The notes beneath the pieces are model-generated. The model saw nothing but the letters and a program-made list of their open reading frames with translations. It was not told the DNA's origin and did no database searches. DNA of 41,559 nt from Acidobacteriaceae bacterium (GTDB lineage Bacteria > Acidobacteriota > Terriglobia > Terriglobales > Acidobacteriaceae), in NCBI GenBank assembly GCA_027307045.1, contig DAHUXR010000034.1, positions 1-41,559 on the forward strand. The letters are read 5' to 3'. Both the position numbers and the translations under genes were made by a program. Below are positions 1 to 7,719 of the stretch, in pieces. Numbering within the stretch: position 1 is the first letter of the stretch; each line of letters opens with the position of its first letter.

Positions 1-1
1 G

Positions 2-115
2 GCCCTCTACGGGCTGCTTTGCCAGTTCAGCGCGTGGCACTACCGCCACATAGCTGCCAACAATCCGGCCCAGGCTGTGAATTTGGCGGGTTGGCTGAAA
101 AGGGCGGAGGCGTAA
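2..115 (+). CDS. C-terminal end of a truncated unknown protein
   Basis: An open frame runs from the window edge to a TAA at 113-115 and encodes the last 37 residues of a protein (it ends ...NLAGWLKRAEA). The composition (W, H, Y, L, A-rich helix) looks coding, unlike the overlapping frames. No family is recognisable from so short a piece. It is followed within about 15 bases by the remnant of a toxin gene, so the start of the window is probably the edge of a mobile or rearranged segment. The rest of the gene lies upstream of the window. Confidence 0.45.
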   Translation, partial: ALYGLLCQFSAWHYRHIAANNPAQAVNLAGWLKRAEA

Positions 116-126
116 AGGGGGGTAGT

Positions 127-330
127 GTCGACGAATCACATCTGAGGGTGCTATATGCGTTTGATCCCCGCCGAACGCTATATTGCTCATTGGAGGCGAT
201 AAAACTGGCAACCCAGGTTGGTATAAGCAATTTGTTCCAATCGCGGATGACCTCTTTGACCAACATTTAGATTCCCTCAAAAAGGAAGCTAACAAAAAGA
301 AGACGAGCCGAAAGCAACAGAGGTGGATTT
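127..330 (+). pseudogene. RelE/HigB (Gp49-like) toxin remnant, frameshifted
   Basis: Two frames together give the C-terminal half of a phage Gp49-like/HigB toxin. Frame 1 (about 127-176) reads LRVLYAFDPRRT. Frame 3 (from about 177) continues with ILLIGGDKTGNPGWYKQF and then a helix ending LDSLKKE. In the family these form one uninterrupted strand-loop-strand, so one base has been lost near 176. The N-terminal half of the usual ~110-residue toxin is absent, and the shifted frame has no early stop but runs into the antitoxin gene. Intact members are mRNA-cleaving toxins paired with a downstream XRE antitoxin, as here. I regard this copy as dead. Confidence 0.7.
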
Positions 331-331
331 T

Positions 332-682
332 ATGGCAAAAAACTTTAATACGCTCCGAGACAAAATGTCTCCTGAGTCCCTGGCCAGAGCGCGTGCCAAG
401 GCCGCAAAATATACGGAAGAAATGGCCTTGGACGAACTCAGGGCAGCACGAGATTTAACACAAGAAACACTTGCAGAGCTTCTCAACGTTAAACAGTCAG
501 CAATCTCCAAAATGGAGCGCAGGACCGATATGTATGTGACCACGCTGAACAAGATTGTAAAAGCGATGGGCGGCGACTTATGCATAGAAGCCGTATTTCC
601 TGACGGACGAGTCAAGATCAGCCAATTCGGAAAGTTGCGGAAGATTCAAAAAGTGCGTCCGTTGCGTAAAGCTGCTGGTTAA
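332..682 (+). CDS. XRE-family antitoxin (HigA-like)
   Basis: A 116-residue protein starting at the ATG at 332; an in-frame GTG at 323 is less likely. A helix-turn-helix of the XRE type lies at about residues 38-92: LTQETLAELLNVKQSAISKM is followed by the E-R-R-T-D-M-Y signature usual in antitoxins of Gp49-type toxins, then MGGDLCIEAVFPDG. Family members bind and neutralise the cognate toxin and repress their own operon. The neighbouring toxin is frameshifted and truncated, so this is an orphan antitoxin that may still protect against related toxins. A rho-independent terminator follows at 711. Confidence 0.85.
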   Translation: MAKNFNTLRDKMSPESLARARAKAAKYTEEMALDELRAARDLTQETLAELLNVKQSAISKMERRTDMYVTTLNKIVKAMGGDLCIEAVFPDGRVKISQFGKLRKIQKVRPLRKAAG

Positions 683-710
683 AACGAGCATCTTTCAAAA
701 GTTCATGACT

Positions 711-742
711 ACCCGCCAGAATATTGGCGGGTATTTTATTTA
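711..742 (+). terminator. Rho-independent terminator after the antitoxin
   Basis: Perfect 8-bp stem ACCCGCCA (711-718) / TGGCGGGT (725-732) with a 6-base loop, followed by a T-rich run. It ends the toxin-antitoxin transcription unit. Confidence 0.85.
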
Positions 743-838
743 GGCAAGTTTTCCGCATGAGGGTTGAAGAGCCAAGAGCCGCTGGCTCTCCAGGATCCGA
801 ACTTAAAAACAATCCAAATCTGAAAAGAGGACAACACC

Positions 839-1585
839 ATGAACCTTGCAACCTGGTTCAAGGGGCTGGGCGTATTTGCGCTGAGCTCAATGATTACCGC
901 GCTGGCCACCATGCAACTGGATCCGGCGAGCTTTAACTTTTCCAAAGCCGGGCTGACGAAAATTGGCGCGGCGGCGCTGGTGATTGGCGTGAAATCGGTG
1001 CTGCTGTATCTGAAGCAGTCACCGCTGCCGGGAAACCAGCCCGCGCGCATTACTGACTGGACAAAGATCACCAGCGTGCTGGTGCTTTGCGTGACGATCC
1101 CTGCATGCGCGTTGCTGGCGGGATGCGTGAGCACATGGGACCAGACGACATACGAGTCCCTGGCCGCGAGCAAAGCGCTGATCGATTGCGCCGTGGCGGG
1201 CTACAACCACTTTGATGCCGACATCCGGCACGCATGCGCGGGCGATCCGCAGGATGGCACGCAGGATGCGGCGTTTGATCCGCAAGTGTTTTACCTGCCG
1301 CAGACGCGCGAAGCGCAGCAGGCCGTGGAGAAAGCGCGCCAGGCGCAGATTGCCGCCGTGGATGCCTTTGCCGCGTATGCCGTGGCCAAAGTGGCAAAAG
1401 ATAAATCAGCAACGTTGCAGGAGAAACAATCGGCGGTTGTGGGATTGCTGGAACAGATTCCGGCGCTGATCAACGCGGTGCGCGGGTTGATGGGGAAGAA
1501 GCCGGTAGGCGAGATTATTCGGCCGGATGTTCGAGATCCCGTGGCGGCGATTGCGGCATTGAAGCCGCTGGCTGCGCAACGCTGA
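839..1585 (+). CDS. Prophage-like membrane protein with an internal lipobox
   Basis: A 248-residue protein with a ribosome site (AGAGGA) before the ATG. Residues about 1-65 form a short module with two hydrophobic helices, of the size and style of a phage holin-like protein. Residues about 75-96 form a second signal-like segment ending L-L-A-G-C, a good type II lipobox with Cys at 96. The remainder is an Ala/Gln-rich helical domain (about 140-230). This looks like two genes, a small holin-like protein and a lipoprotein, read as one frame. Whether it is a true fusion or an old in-frame deletion cannot be decided here. It lies between a toxin-antitoxin remnant and an integrase, in keeping with a decayed prophage or island. 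I do not recognise a named family. Confidence 0.6.
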   Translation: MNLATWFKGLGVFALSSMITALATMQLDPASFNFSKAGLTKIGAAALVIGVKSVLLYLKQSPLPGNQPARITDWTKITSVLVLCVTIPACALLAGCVSTWDQTTYESLAASKALIDCAVAGYNHFDADIRHACAGDPQDGTQDAAFDPQVFYLPQTREAQQAVEKARQAQIAAVDAFAAYAVAKVAKDKSATLQEKQSAVVGLLEQIPALINAVRGLMGKKPVGEIIRPDVRDPVAAIAALKPLAAQR

Positions 1586-1611
1586 GCGGCCATCGGGCTG
1601 ATCACCACCCC

Positions 1612-1643
1612 ACCAAATACCAAGTACGAAATACCAAATACGA
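1612..1643. repeat. Short degenerate AT-rich direct repeats
   Basis: Three near-identical copies of an eight- to ten-base motif of the form (A)CCAAATAC / CCAAGTACGAAATAC sit end to end just before the next gene. This is a low-complexity intergenic repeat with no evident function; the last copy ends about ten bases before the ribosome site of the 1662 gene. Confidence 0.5.
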
Positions 1644-1661
1644 TTTTCACGAGGTGCAATC

Positions 1662-1955
1662 TTGGCAACAAATTCTGTAACCAGCATTTCCACGGCGGAC
1701 AAACTGAAACAGACGCTGAAGACTGTGACGGACGCAGCGTTATTCATTGAACAGATACTTGGCGCAGTCGCGCCGGCCGCCGGACCGGGCAGTTTTGATG
1801 CGGCCACAATAGAACGCATAACAGCCGCATTTGGCAACCTGGCGGTGGTCGCAATTCAAGCCGCCCACGACGTGGCGGGCAAAGAGTTGACGCCAGAAAG
1901 CGTGATGGCGCTCATGCCGGGGGGCACGCCATTGCAGCCGGCCGTCGAGGGGTAA
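1662..1955 (+). CDS. Small hypothetical protein of the prophage-like island
   Basis: A 97-residue, largely helical, Ala-rich protein with no clear signal peptide or membrane segment. The likely start is a TTG at 1662, about five bases after a GAGGTG ribosome site; no ATG occurs near the front. It follows the holin/lipoprotein-like gene on the same strand and precedes the integrase, so it was probably carried by the same element. The family is not recognised. Confidence 0.5.
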   Translation: MATNSVTSISTADKLKQTLKTVTDAALFIEQILGAVAPAAGPGSFDAATIERITAAFGNLAVVAIQAAHDVAGKELTPESVMALMPGGTPLQPAVEG

Positions 1956-2218
1956 AAAGCGCAGGTAAATAGCGCGATCAGATGGGGCGGCCGTCGAAAA
2001 GAAATCCCAATCCTGAGCAATGCCGAAGCGCAGTTGAGATATTTCATGGCTCCAGAGCTTTTTTAAAAACCTATATGTTGTGGGCCAGGGCCCCATGGCC
2101 GACTATATTTTGTTGTAGCGAACATAAGACGAATCGCATAGAATAACTTTCGAACCCAAGTAACGGCTGCACCCGGCTACTTCCTACGGCCGGAGCACCG
2201 CAAAGCAGGCCCCGAACT

Positions 2219-3151
2219 ATGAGAGTGATGACGCCATTACAGTTTCGCACGCTTCCTTTTGAGGAGGCAGCCAGGCACTGGCTGGAGATCAAAAAAATGC
2301 ACAGCAAAAAGCCCCGGACAATCGAGATGTATGAATGGTATGTCCGAAATCTGAGCAAAATGTTTGCTGGGGTGTTGCTGTCGCAAATTCATATTGGGCA
2401 TTTTCTGGAATATCAGCGCCAACGGCGGATGGAAGCAGGCGCGTCGTGCGTGAATCATGAGTTGAATACGCTGGCACAGATTCTAAAAGCGGCTGACTTG
2501 TGGGACTTGATCGAAAAACATTATAAGCCGTTGCCGCTCCCCAACTGGACGCCGCCGAAAGTCCTGACAGCGGAGGAAGAAGAAAGATTCTTTCGCGTGG
2601 TGGCGGGTAATCCGGATTGGAGCGTTGCCTACTGGGCTGTGTCGCTGACGAATAACACTTCAGCCATGGGAATCGAGTTGCGGCACCTGCAGATGAAACA
2701 TGTCTTTCTGGAGCACGATCCGCCAACGATCCATATTCCCGATAGCAAAGTGAAGAATGAATTTCGTGCACGCGTGGTGCCGCTGAACGCAGTCGCCGCA
2801 AAACAAGTGGGCAGGATTATGGAGAGAGCGAAACGTCTGGGAGCCTGGCATGCCGACCATTACATTTTTCCCTATCGGCTGAAGCGCGGCAGCTATGACG
2901 TGACTAAGCCGGCGTCGACATACTTTATACGGTCCGCATTCAGGACGATGCGCAAAAAGACCGGCCTGGAGTGGCTGCAGCCGCGAAACTTTCGCAACCA
3001 GATCATCACGAAACTGTTTGAATCCGGTGCGCCCGACGAAACGATTATGTCAATTGCAGGTCACCAGTCCATAAAAATGTCGCGCTACTATTCAAGAATT
3101 CGAATAACCGCAAAAGCCGAAGCGCTCAACGCCATCTGTCCAGGAACGTGA
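2219..3151 (+). CDS. Tyrosine recombinase/integrase, catalytic residues partly missing
   Basis: A 310-residue phage-integrase-type protein. An N-terminal SAM-like core-binding domain (about 12-100) is followed by a catalytic domain (about 115-305). The C-terminal box is clear: TIMSIAGHQSIKMSRYYSRI contains the H of the G-H motif (282) and the nucleophile Tyr (290 or 291). Lys 177 or 179 could serve as the beta-hairpin lysine. The first catalytic Arg, expected in the N-T-G-x-R motif, is absent (N-T-S-A-M-G, 146-151). The H-x-x-R box reads R-N-F-R (256-259), so its His is replaced. It may be inactive, or may belong to a divergent subgroup. It sits inside the mobile island, 400 bases before an insertion sequence. 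Confidence 0.85.
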   Translation: MRVMTPLQFRTLPFEEAARHWLEIKKMHSKKPRTIEMYEWYVRNLSKMFAGVLLSQIHIGHFLEYQRQRRMEAGASCVNHELNTLAQILKAADLWDLIEKHYKPLPLPNWTPPKVLTAEEEERFFRVVAGNPDWSVAYWAVSLTNNTSAMGIELRHLQMKHVFLEHDPPTIHIPDSKVKNEFRARVVPLNAVAAKQVGRIMERAKRLGAWHADHYIFPYRLKRGSYDVTKPASTYFIRSAFRTMRKKTGLEWLQPRNFRNQIITKLFESGAPDETIMSIAGHQSIKMSRYYSRIRITAKAEALNAICPGT

Positions 3152-3555
3152 ATATGAGAACAATTGCAAGGGATTGTAAAGCACATAGAGTTACCAGCAA
3201 CATATCTATCAATTCATACAATAGAAATATAGATCAATAATACTAAAATTCCTTATGCCGGGATGAACTTGCTGAACTTTCGTCGTCACAACGGTTGTTC
3301 TAAAAACTTAAAATTTATGAAACCAAACGCTTCAACGAATAATCCATCACATCTTAACCGAATGGTGAAGTGGCTGATAACTGCACTTAAAGTAACAGCA
3401 GCCCCCAGCCGACATGTTATGTCCCTCTGCCTTCTAAGCAGAAGGCTACAATTGCGTTAAAGCAATATAGATATTTAGCCTTTTAATAATGTCTCACATT
3501 AATCATCCTGCTTCAAGGCATTATAGTTGTTCGATGCTCTGTTATTATTTTCCAT
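3152..3555. other. AT-rich intergenic stretch after the integrase
   Basis: About 400 bases, clearly more AT-rich than the surroundings. I see no convincing gene: the longest frame (65 codons from 3263) lacks a ribosome site and protein-like composition. The stretch contains the tRNA-like hairpin at 3426 and ends at the left inverted repeat of the insertion sequence. Its composition and position suggest acquired DNA. Confidence 0.5.
3426..3442 (+). other. tRNA-Arg(TCT)-like anticodon arm, possible att remnant
   Basis: TCTGC, CTTCTAA, GCAGA form a perfect 5-bp stem around a 7-base loop identical to the anticodon loop of tRNA-Arg(TCT). No acceptor stem can be folded around it and the usual GTTCGA T-loop is missing, so this is not a working tRNA. 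Integrases often target the 3' half of tRNA genes, and it lies 275 bases from the integrase stop, so it could be a worn attachment site. Chance resemblance remains quite possible. Confidence 0.25.
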
Positions 3556-3568
3556 CACTGCTGTCCGG
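3556..3568 (+). repeat. Left terminal inverted repeat of the IS
   Basis: CACTGCTGTCCGG, an exact reverse complement of 4868-4880. Confidence 0.88.
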
Positions 3569-3698
3569 GAAAATCGCATGAAGTCGGCGTAAGCTTCTGA
3601 TTACTGGTGGGATAGTAGCTTTGGGGCCGGGAACGATTTGAAAATGCAAACCTGCAAATCGAGCTTGGCGGCGATGACGGGGGCGGCCACAATGCAGG

Positions 3699-4867
3699 AT
3701 GAACTCGGGCCGGACGGTGTTTGCACAACTGATCGAGCATCTGCCCCACAAGGAATTCCAAAAATGTGTCGCCCGCTACCGTGGAGACCGCTACGCGAAG
3801 AACTTCTCCTGCTGGGACCAGCATTGGGTGATGGCCTTCGCGCAGTTGACTTATCGCGAGAGCTTGCGAGACATCGAGACCTGCTGGGAGCGGTGGGAGG
3901 CAAGCTCTACCACATGGGTTTCCGCAGCGGCGTGGCGCGCTCGACCCTGGCCGACGCCAACGAGTCACTCGACTGGCGCATCTATGCCGACTTTGCCTAC
4001 AGGTTGATTGCGACCGCGCGCAGACTGTATGTTCAAGAGCCCATGGGCGTCGATCTGAACGAGAGCCTGTATGCTCTGGATTCGACCACCATCGATCTGT
4101 GCCTGGCGCTGTTTCCCTGGGCCCAGTTCCGGCGACGCCAAGCGGCGGTCAAGATGCACACGCTCTTGGACCTGCGCGGCAATATTCCAGCTTTCCTGCA
4201 CATCACCGACGGCAAGGTGCACGATGTGAACATGCTGGATCAGATCGAGCCCGAGGCGGGCGCGTTCTACGTGATGGATCGCGGCTACATCGATTTCGAA
4301 CGGCTGTTTGTGCTGACGCTCAGTTCGGCCTTCTTCGTGGTGCGCACCAAATCGAACGTCTTGCTCCAGCGCCGCTATTCGTATCCTGTGGACAAGAGCA
4401 CGGGCGTGCGCTCGGACCAGACGGTGATCTTGTTGTCGTACGAGTCGGCTTCGGTTTATCCCGACGCGCTGCGGAGGGTGAGCTACTACGACGCCCAGAC
4501 CAACAAGCGGCTGAAGTTCCTGACCAATAACTTTACGCTCCCGGCGCTGACCATCGCGCAAATCTACAAGCAGCGCTGGCAGGTGGAACTGTTTTTCAAG
4601 TGGATCAAGCAGCACCTGCGCATCAAGGCGTTCTACGGCACCAGCGAGAACGCGGTGAAAACACAAATCTGGATCGCGGTGTCGGTGTACGTGCTGGTCG
4701 CGATCATGCGCAAACGACTCGGACTGGAGCCGAGCTTGTATCAGATTCTACAGATTCTCAGCCTCACACTGTTCGAGAAAACATCCATTTTATGCGCCAT
4801 TCAGAGCATCGACGAGGACGCCAACCTTGTCAAAAACGTCAACCGACTGATTCTGTTCGAGTTTTAA
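3699..4867 (+). pseudogene. IS4-family DDE transposase, one frameshift
   Basis: The natural start is the ATG at 3699 (MNSGRTVFAQLIEHLPHKEF), giving the conserved N-terminal DNA-binding region with CWDQHWVMAFAQLTYRESL. Near 3880 the frame must shift by one base to continue as GAVGGKLYHMGFRSG and onward to the stop at 4865-4867. The catalytic domain is complete in the second frame: ALDSTTIDL (first Asp), VMDRGYIDF (second Asp) and the YKQRWQVELFFKWIKQHL box with the Y-(2)-R-(3)-E-(6)-K signature. The break looks like loss of one base in TGC-TGG-GAG. IS4 transposases are normally read without frameshifting, so this copy is probably inactive, unless it is a sequencing error. Confidence 0.85.
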
Positions 4868-4880
4868 CCGGACAGCAGTG
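4868..4880 (-). repeat. Right terminal inverted repeat of the IS
   Basis: CCGGACAGCAGTG begins at the base after the transposase TAA (4865-4867) and is the exact complement of the left end. Confidence 0.88.
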
Positions 4881-5014
4881 GAAACAAATATTTAACGCAA
4901 GAACATAATGATGAGCAAATTCATGGCGAGTATGGTGCACCGACTCGCAAGGCGATAGCGATCGTCAATAGAAATGATAGATCGCGACAGAAAACCAAAT
5001 GGCAAGCGTTTATA

Positions 5015-5062
5015 GAAGAAGGTGGCAGGCAAACACAAGAAGAAGGTGGCAGGCAAACACAA
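5015..5062 (+). repeat. 24-bp tandem repeat, two copies
   Basis: A 24-base unit beginning GAAGAAGGTGGCAGGC is present twice with no change, in the 270-base gap between the insertion sequence and imuB. There is no evident gene; the rest of the gap (4881-5151) looks non-coding. Confidence 0.8.
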
Positions 5063-5151
5063 GATTAACTTATTGGGGCGTAAGAAGAAAAGCTTGATCA
5101 GAGCAAAATCCGATTACCGAATTTATGCACGGCACATTCTGAGAGTGAAGT

Positions 5152-6747
5152 ATGTTGTTTGATTATATTCATTTACTCGGTTGCATTCACCTTCCCGATT
5201 TCCCAGTGCAGGCTGCGCTACGCAGTAAGACCTCGCTTTCGCCTGACGAGGTGCGCACCTATTTTAGAACTGGTTCGATAGCTGTACTGGATGGCCCAGA
5301 CTCTTTGCTGAAGGTGTCTGCATGTAATGAGCAGGCGAGGAAGTTGGGTATTTGGACAGGGATGACCAAGTTGCAGGCCGAAGCTTGTCCCGGAGTAGAG
5401 CTGCGAAAAAGGGTTGCGAAGCAGGAGATGCTGGCGCATCGTGCGTTGCTTGATTGCGGTCATGATTTTGCGTCGCGGGTTGAGTCCACTTGCCCGGGAA
5501 CGGTCATTCTTGATCTGAGTGGAACTGAGCGCCTGCTCGGATCTTCGCGACAGATCGCGCAACAGCTGGCGGAGCGAAGCTCGGAGGCTGGATTTGTGGC
5601 AAATATAGGAATTGCCACAAATCCTGATGCGGCTTGCTGCGCTGCACGCGGCGGCGCGGGGACAGCAATCATCGCCGCCGGAGAAGAGGCGCGGCGACTG
5701 GGCGGGTTGCCGGTGGAAATCCTGGGGCTTGAGCCGGAAGTGCTGGATACACTGGAGAGCTGGGGCATACGAGATTTCAAGTCCCTGGCCGCGCTGCCGC
5801 AGCTGGAGCTTTCACAAAGGCTCGGGCAGCATGGTTTGCACTTACAGCGACTGGCGCGAGGAGAGGTACGGCGCGAGATTGTTCCGGCAGAGCCGCCGAA
5901 GCGTTTTCAAGAGAGCGTCGAACTGGAAGAAGCGATTGATTTGCTGGAGCCTCTGGGATTTGTGCTGAACAGACTGCTGCAACAGTTGATGACGCGGCTG
6001 AAATCTCGATCTCTAGCTACGGACGAAGCGCGCATCCATCTTGAACTGGAAGTTCCCGCTGACCAGCAATTAAAAGCTAATACGTTACCAAAAGCGGCCG
6101 AGCCACTCCACCAGTGGAGGTTGAAGCTTCCAGTCCCTACGCAAGATGGGAAAGTGCTGTTGAAGTTGTTGCAGCTTGATCTGGCGGAGCGGCCGCCGTG
6201 GGCGCCCGTCCGAAAGGTGACGATCGAAGTGATGCCGGCACGCGTGCGCACCACGCAGGCCAATTTTTTTCAGCCGACTGGACCTGAGCCCGCAAGGTTG
6301 GAGATCACGCTGGCCCGTCTACGCGCGGTGCTGCGTGAAGCCGATGAAGAAGGCCGCGGGCGGGTGGGGTTTCCTGTGGTGCTCGATTCATATCGTCCCG
6401 ATAGTTTTGCGGTGTTGCCGACTTGCGCGCCAAAACAAAATGACCAGCACAAACGAAAGCGGCCCGATGTTTCAGTGTTGCCAATGCGCATGTTTAGGCC
6501 CCCTCTGAGGGCGCGGGTGCAAGTGCTTGGCTATGCGCCGGCGGTGATCGCTTTCAAGGACATAAGAGCAAGAGTAACGCACGCCAGTGGGCCGTTGCGC
6601 AGCGACGGCGAGTGGTGGACTGGTCGTGACGCATCGCAACGGGAAGAATGGGACCTGGAACTGGGAGTCAGTGGAGGAAAGAGTATCTATCGGATTTTCA
6701 GGGAAGTACAAACGGACGAGTGGTTTGTGCAGGGAAGGTACGACTGA
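5152..6747 (+). CDS. imuB: ImuB-like, catalytically defective Y-family polymerase
   Basis: A 531-residue Y-family polymerase homologue. The first palm motif reads CIHLPDFPVQ (11-20), where active polymerases have two catalytic carboxylates. The second reads VILDLSGTERLLG (about 118-130), where the usual S-x-D-E is absent. This loss is typical of ImuB, which acts as the clamp-binding scaffold of the ImuA-ImuB-DnaE2 translesion mutasome. A helix-hairpin-helix and little-finger-like region follow, then a C-terminal tail of about 130 residues. The ATG at 5152 has a weak GAGAG ribosome site, and the protein could start a few residues later. Neither imuA nor dnaE2 is adjacent: an IS lies upstream and convergent genes downstream, so partners must be elsewhere or lost. 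Confidence 0.85.
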   Translation: MLFDYIHLLGCIHLPDFPVQAALRSKTSLSPDEVRTYFRTGSIAVLDGPDSLLKVSACNEQARKLGIWTGMTKLQAEACPGVELRKRVAKQEMLAHRALLDCGHDFASRVESTCPGTVILDLSGTERLLGSSRQIAQQLAERSSEAGFVANIGIATNPDAACCAARGGAGTAIIAAGEEARRLGGLPVEILGLEPEVLDTLESWGIRDFKSLAALPQLELSQRLGQHGLHLQRLARGEVRREIVPAEPPKRFQESVELEEAIDLLEPLGFVLNRLLQQLMTRLKSRSLATDEARIHLELEVPADQQLKANTLPKAAEPLHQWRLKLPVPTQDGKVLLKLLQLDLAERPPWAPVRKVTIEVMPARVRTTQANFFQPTGPEPARLEITLARLRAVLREADEEGRGRVGFPVVLDSYRPDSFAVLPTCAPKQNDQHKRKRPDVSVLPMRMFRPPLRARVQVLGYAPAVIAFKDIRARVTHASGPLRSDGEWWTGRDASQREEWDLELGVSGGKSIYRIFREVQTDEWFVQGRYD

Positions 6748-6821
6748 GAGTGAGCCGCGGCAATAGCGCCGGGCCGCTTTTATCGCCGCAGATTACGCAG
6801 AAAAGCGCAGGTCGGAAAAAG

Positions 6822-6857
6822 ATCAAAAGAAAAGAGGCTGTATTTTGCGGCCTCTCT
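6822..6857 (-). terminator. Probable terminator, DUF4142 gene
   Basis: Stem AGAGGC (6833-6838) / GCCTCT (6850-6855). On the minus strand it is followed by a T-rich run, just past the stop at 6883. It may serve the convergent imuB transcript as well. Confidence 0.6.
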
Positions 6858-6882
6858 TCTTGTTTCATAGGCTTGATTTATC

Positions 6883-7470
6883 TTACTGGCTGTCACCGCT
6901 GGGCGACGATCCGGATGCTTTGCCTTTGTTCAGTTTGGCGTCAATCTGCTGGGCTTTTTCCAGATGCTTTTGCAGCGTCGGCAGGGTCTTGCTGGCCCAT
7001 TGCTTCACGTCGGAATCTTTGGCGTTTTGTGACTTGTCCGTGAACTCCTGGACGTCCTTCTGATGGTCTTCGACCATGCTGTCCATGTAGTCCTTGTCGA
7101 GCTGTTTACCGGTGTCGCTGGAAAGCTTTGTCTGCAGCTCTTTGGCATCGTCGGGCAGATCGTCATTGAAGTTAAGGTTCTTGGTTTGCGCGAGTTCCTG
7201 TAACTCATTGAGCGCTGTGGTATGGTCTTTCACCATCATCTGGGCGAACTGCTTCACGCTGGGATTCTTGCTTTTGGCGGCGACGACTTTCCCTAACTCA
7301 ACTTCGGCGCTATTGCCCTGTGCCGCCTTGGTGACGAACTCCTGATCAGGGTTGCTGGACGGACTGCTGGCGGAACTTGGAGCGGCGGTATCAGGCGTGG
7401 CAGCTTTGTTCGTGGTGCAGCCAACGCTTATTAATCCCAGCACCAGCAGTGCGAATAGGTTGTGTCTCAT
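6883..7470 (-). CDS. DUF4142-family lipoprotein
   Basis: A 195-residue exported protein. The signal peptide ends in a lipobox (L-I-S-V-G-C, Cys at 18), then a Ser/Pro/Ala-rich linker (about 22-42). A four-helix DUF4142 domain follows (about 43-180), with the typical segments DQEFVTKAAQGNSAEVELGK and VKQFAQMMVKDHTTALNEL. DUF4142 proteins are envelope proteins, often stress-linked, of unsettled function with a ferritin-like helical layout. A good AAGGAG ribosome site precedes the ATG. It is a single gene, convergent with imuB. Confidence 0.9.
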   Translation of the reverse strand: MRHNLFALLVLGLISVGCTTNKAATPDTAAPSSASSPSSNPDQEFVTKAAQGNSAEVELGKVVAAKSKNPSVKQFAQMMVKDHTTALNELQELAQTKNLNFNDDLPDDAKELQTKLSSDTGKQLDKDYMDSMVEDHQKDVQEFTDKSQNAKDSDVKQWASKTLPTLQKHLEKAQQIDAKLNKGKASGSSPSGDSQ

Positions 7471-7719
7471 GGATGAAAACTCCTTCGGCGGCGTTAATCA
7501 GTTTTGATGTGCGGAAGAAGCGCAGGGATGGCGCACAGTGCAGTGCTCTGGTTCGATGGTGTCGCTCGGCCGGAGACTCAATTGTTTCACTATCGATCCA
7601 CCCTTCGGCTAGTTTCGTTCGCCTTCAGAGTGGGCTCAATAGTTTCGCGTCTGCGGCCCTCATTTTTAAAAAGGCAGATAGATTCAAAGCGAAAGTGCCA
7701 AGAAGTCCAAATCCAACCA

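Larger units (their letters stand above)
3556..4880 (+). mobile_element. IS4-family insertion sequence (about 1.3 kb)
   Basis: The element is bounded by perfect 13-bp terminal inverted repeats, CACTGCTGTCCGG at 3556-3568 and its complement at 4868-4880. It contains one DDE transposase gene that is frameshifted. The transposase stop overlaps the right inverted repeat, which is common in compact IS elements. No clear target-site duplication is visible in the ten bases on either side, so flanking DNA has been rearranged or mutated since insertion. Confidence 0.88.

Noticed and set aside
3263..3460. 65-codon plus-strand frame in AT-rich DNA
   Set aside because: No ribosome site, composition unlike a protein, and it runs across the tRNA-like hairpin.
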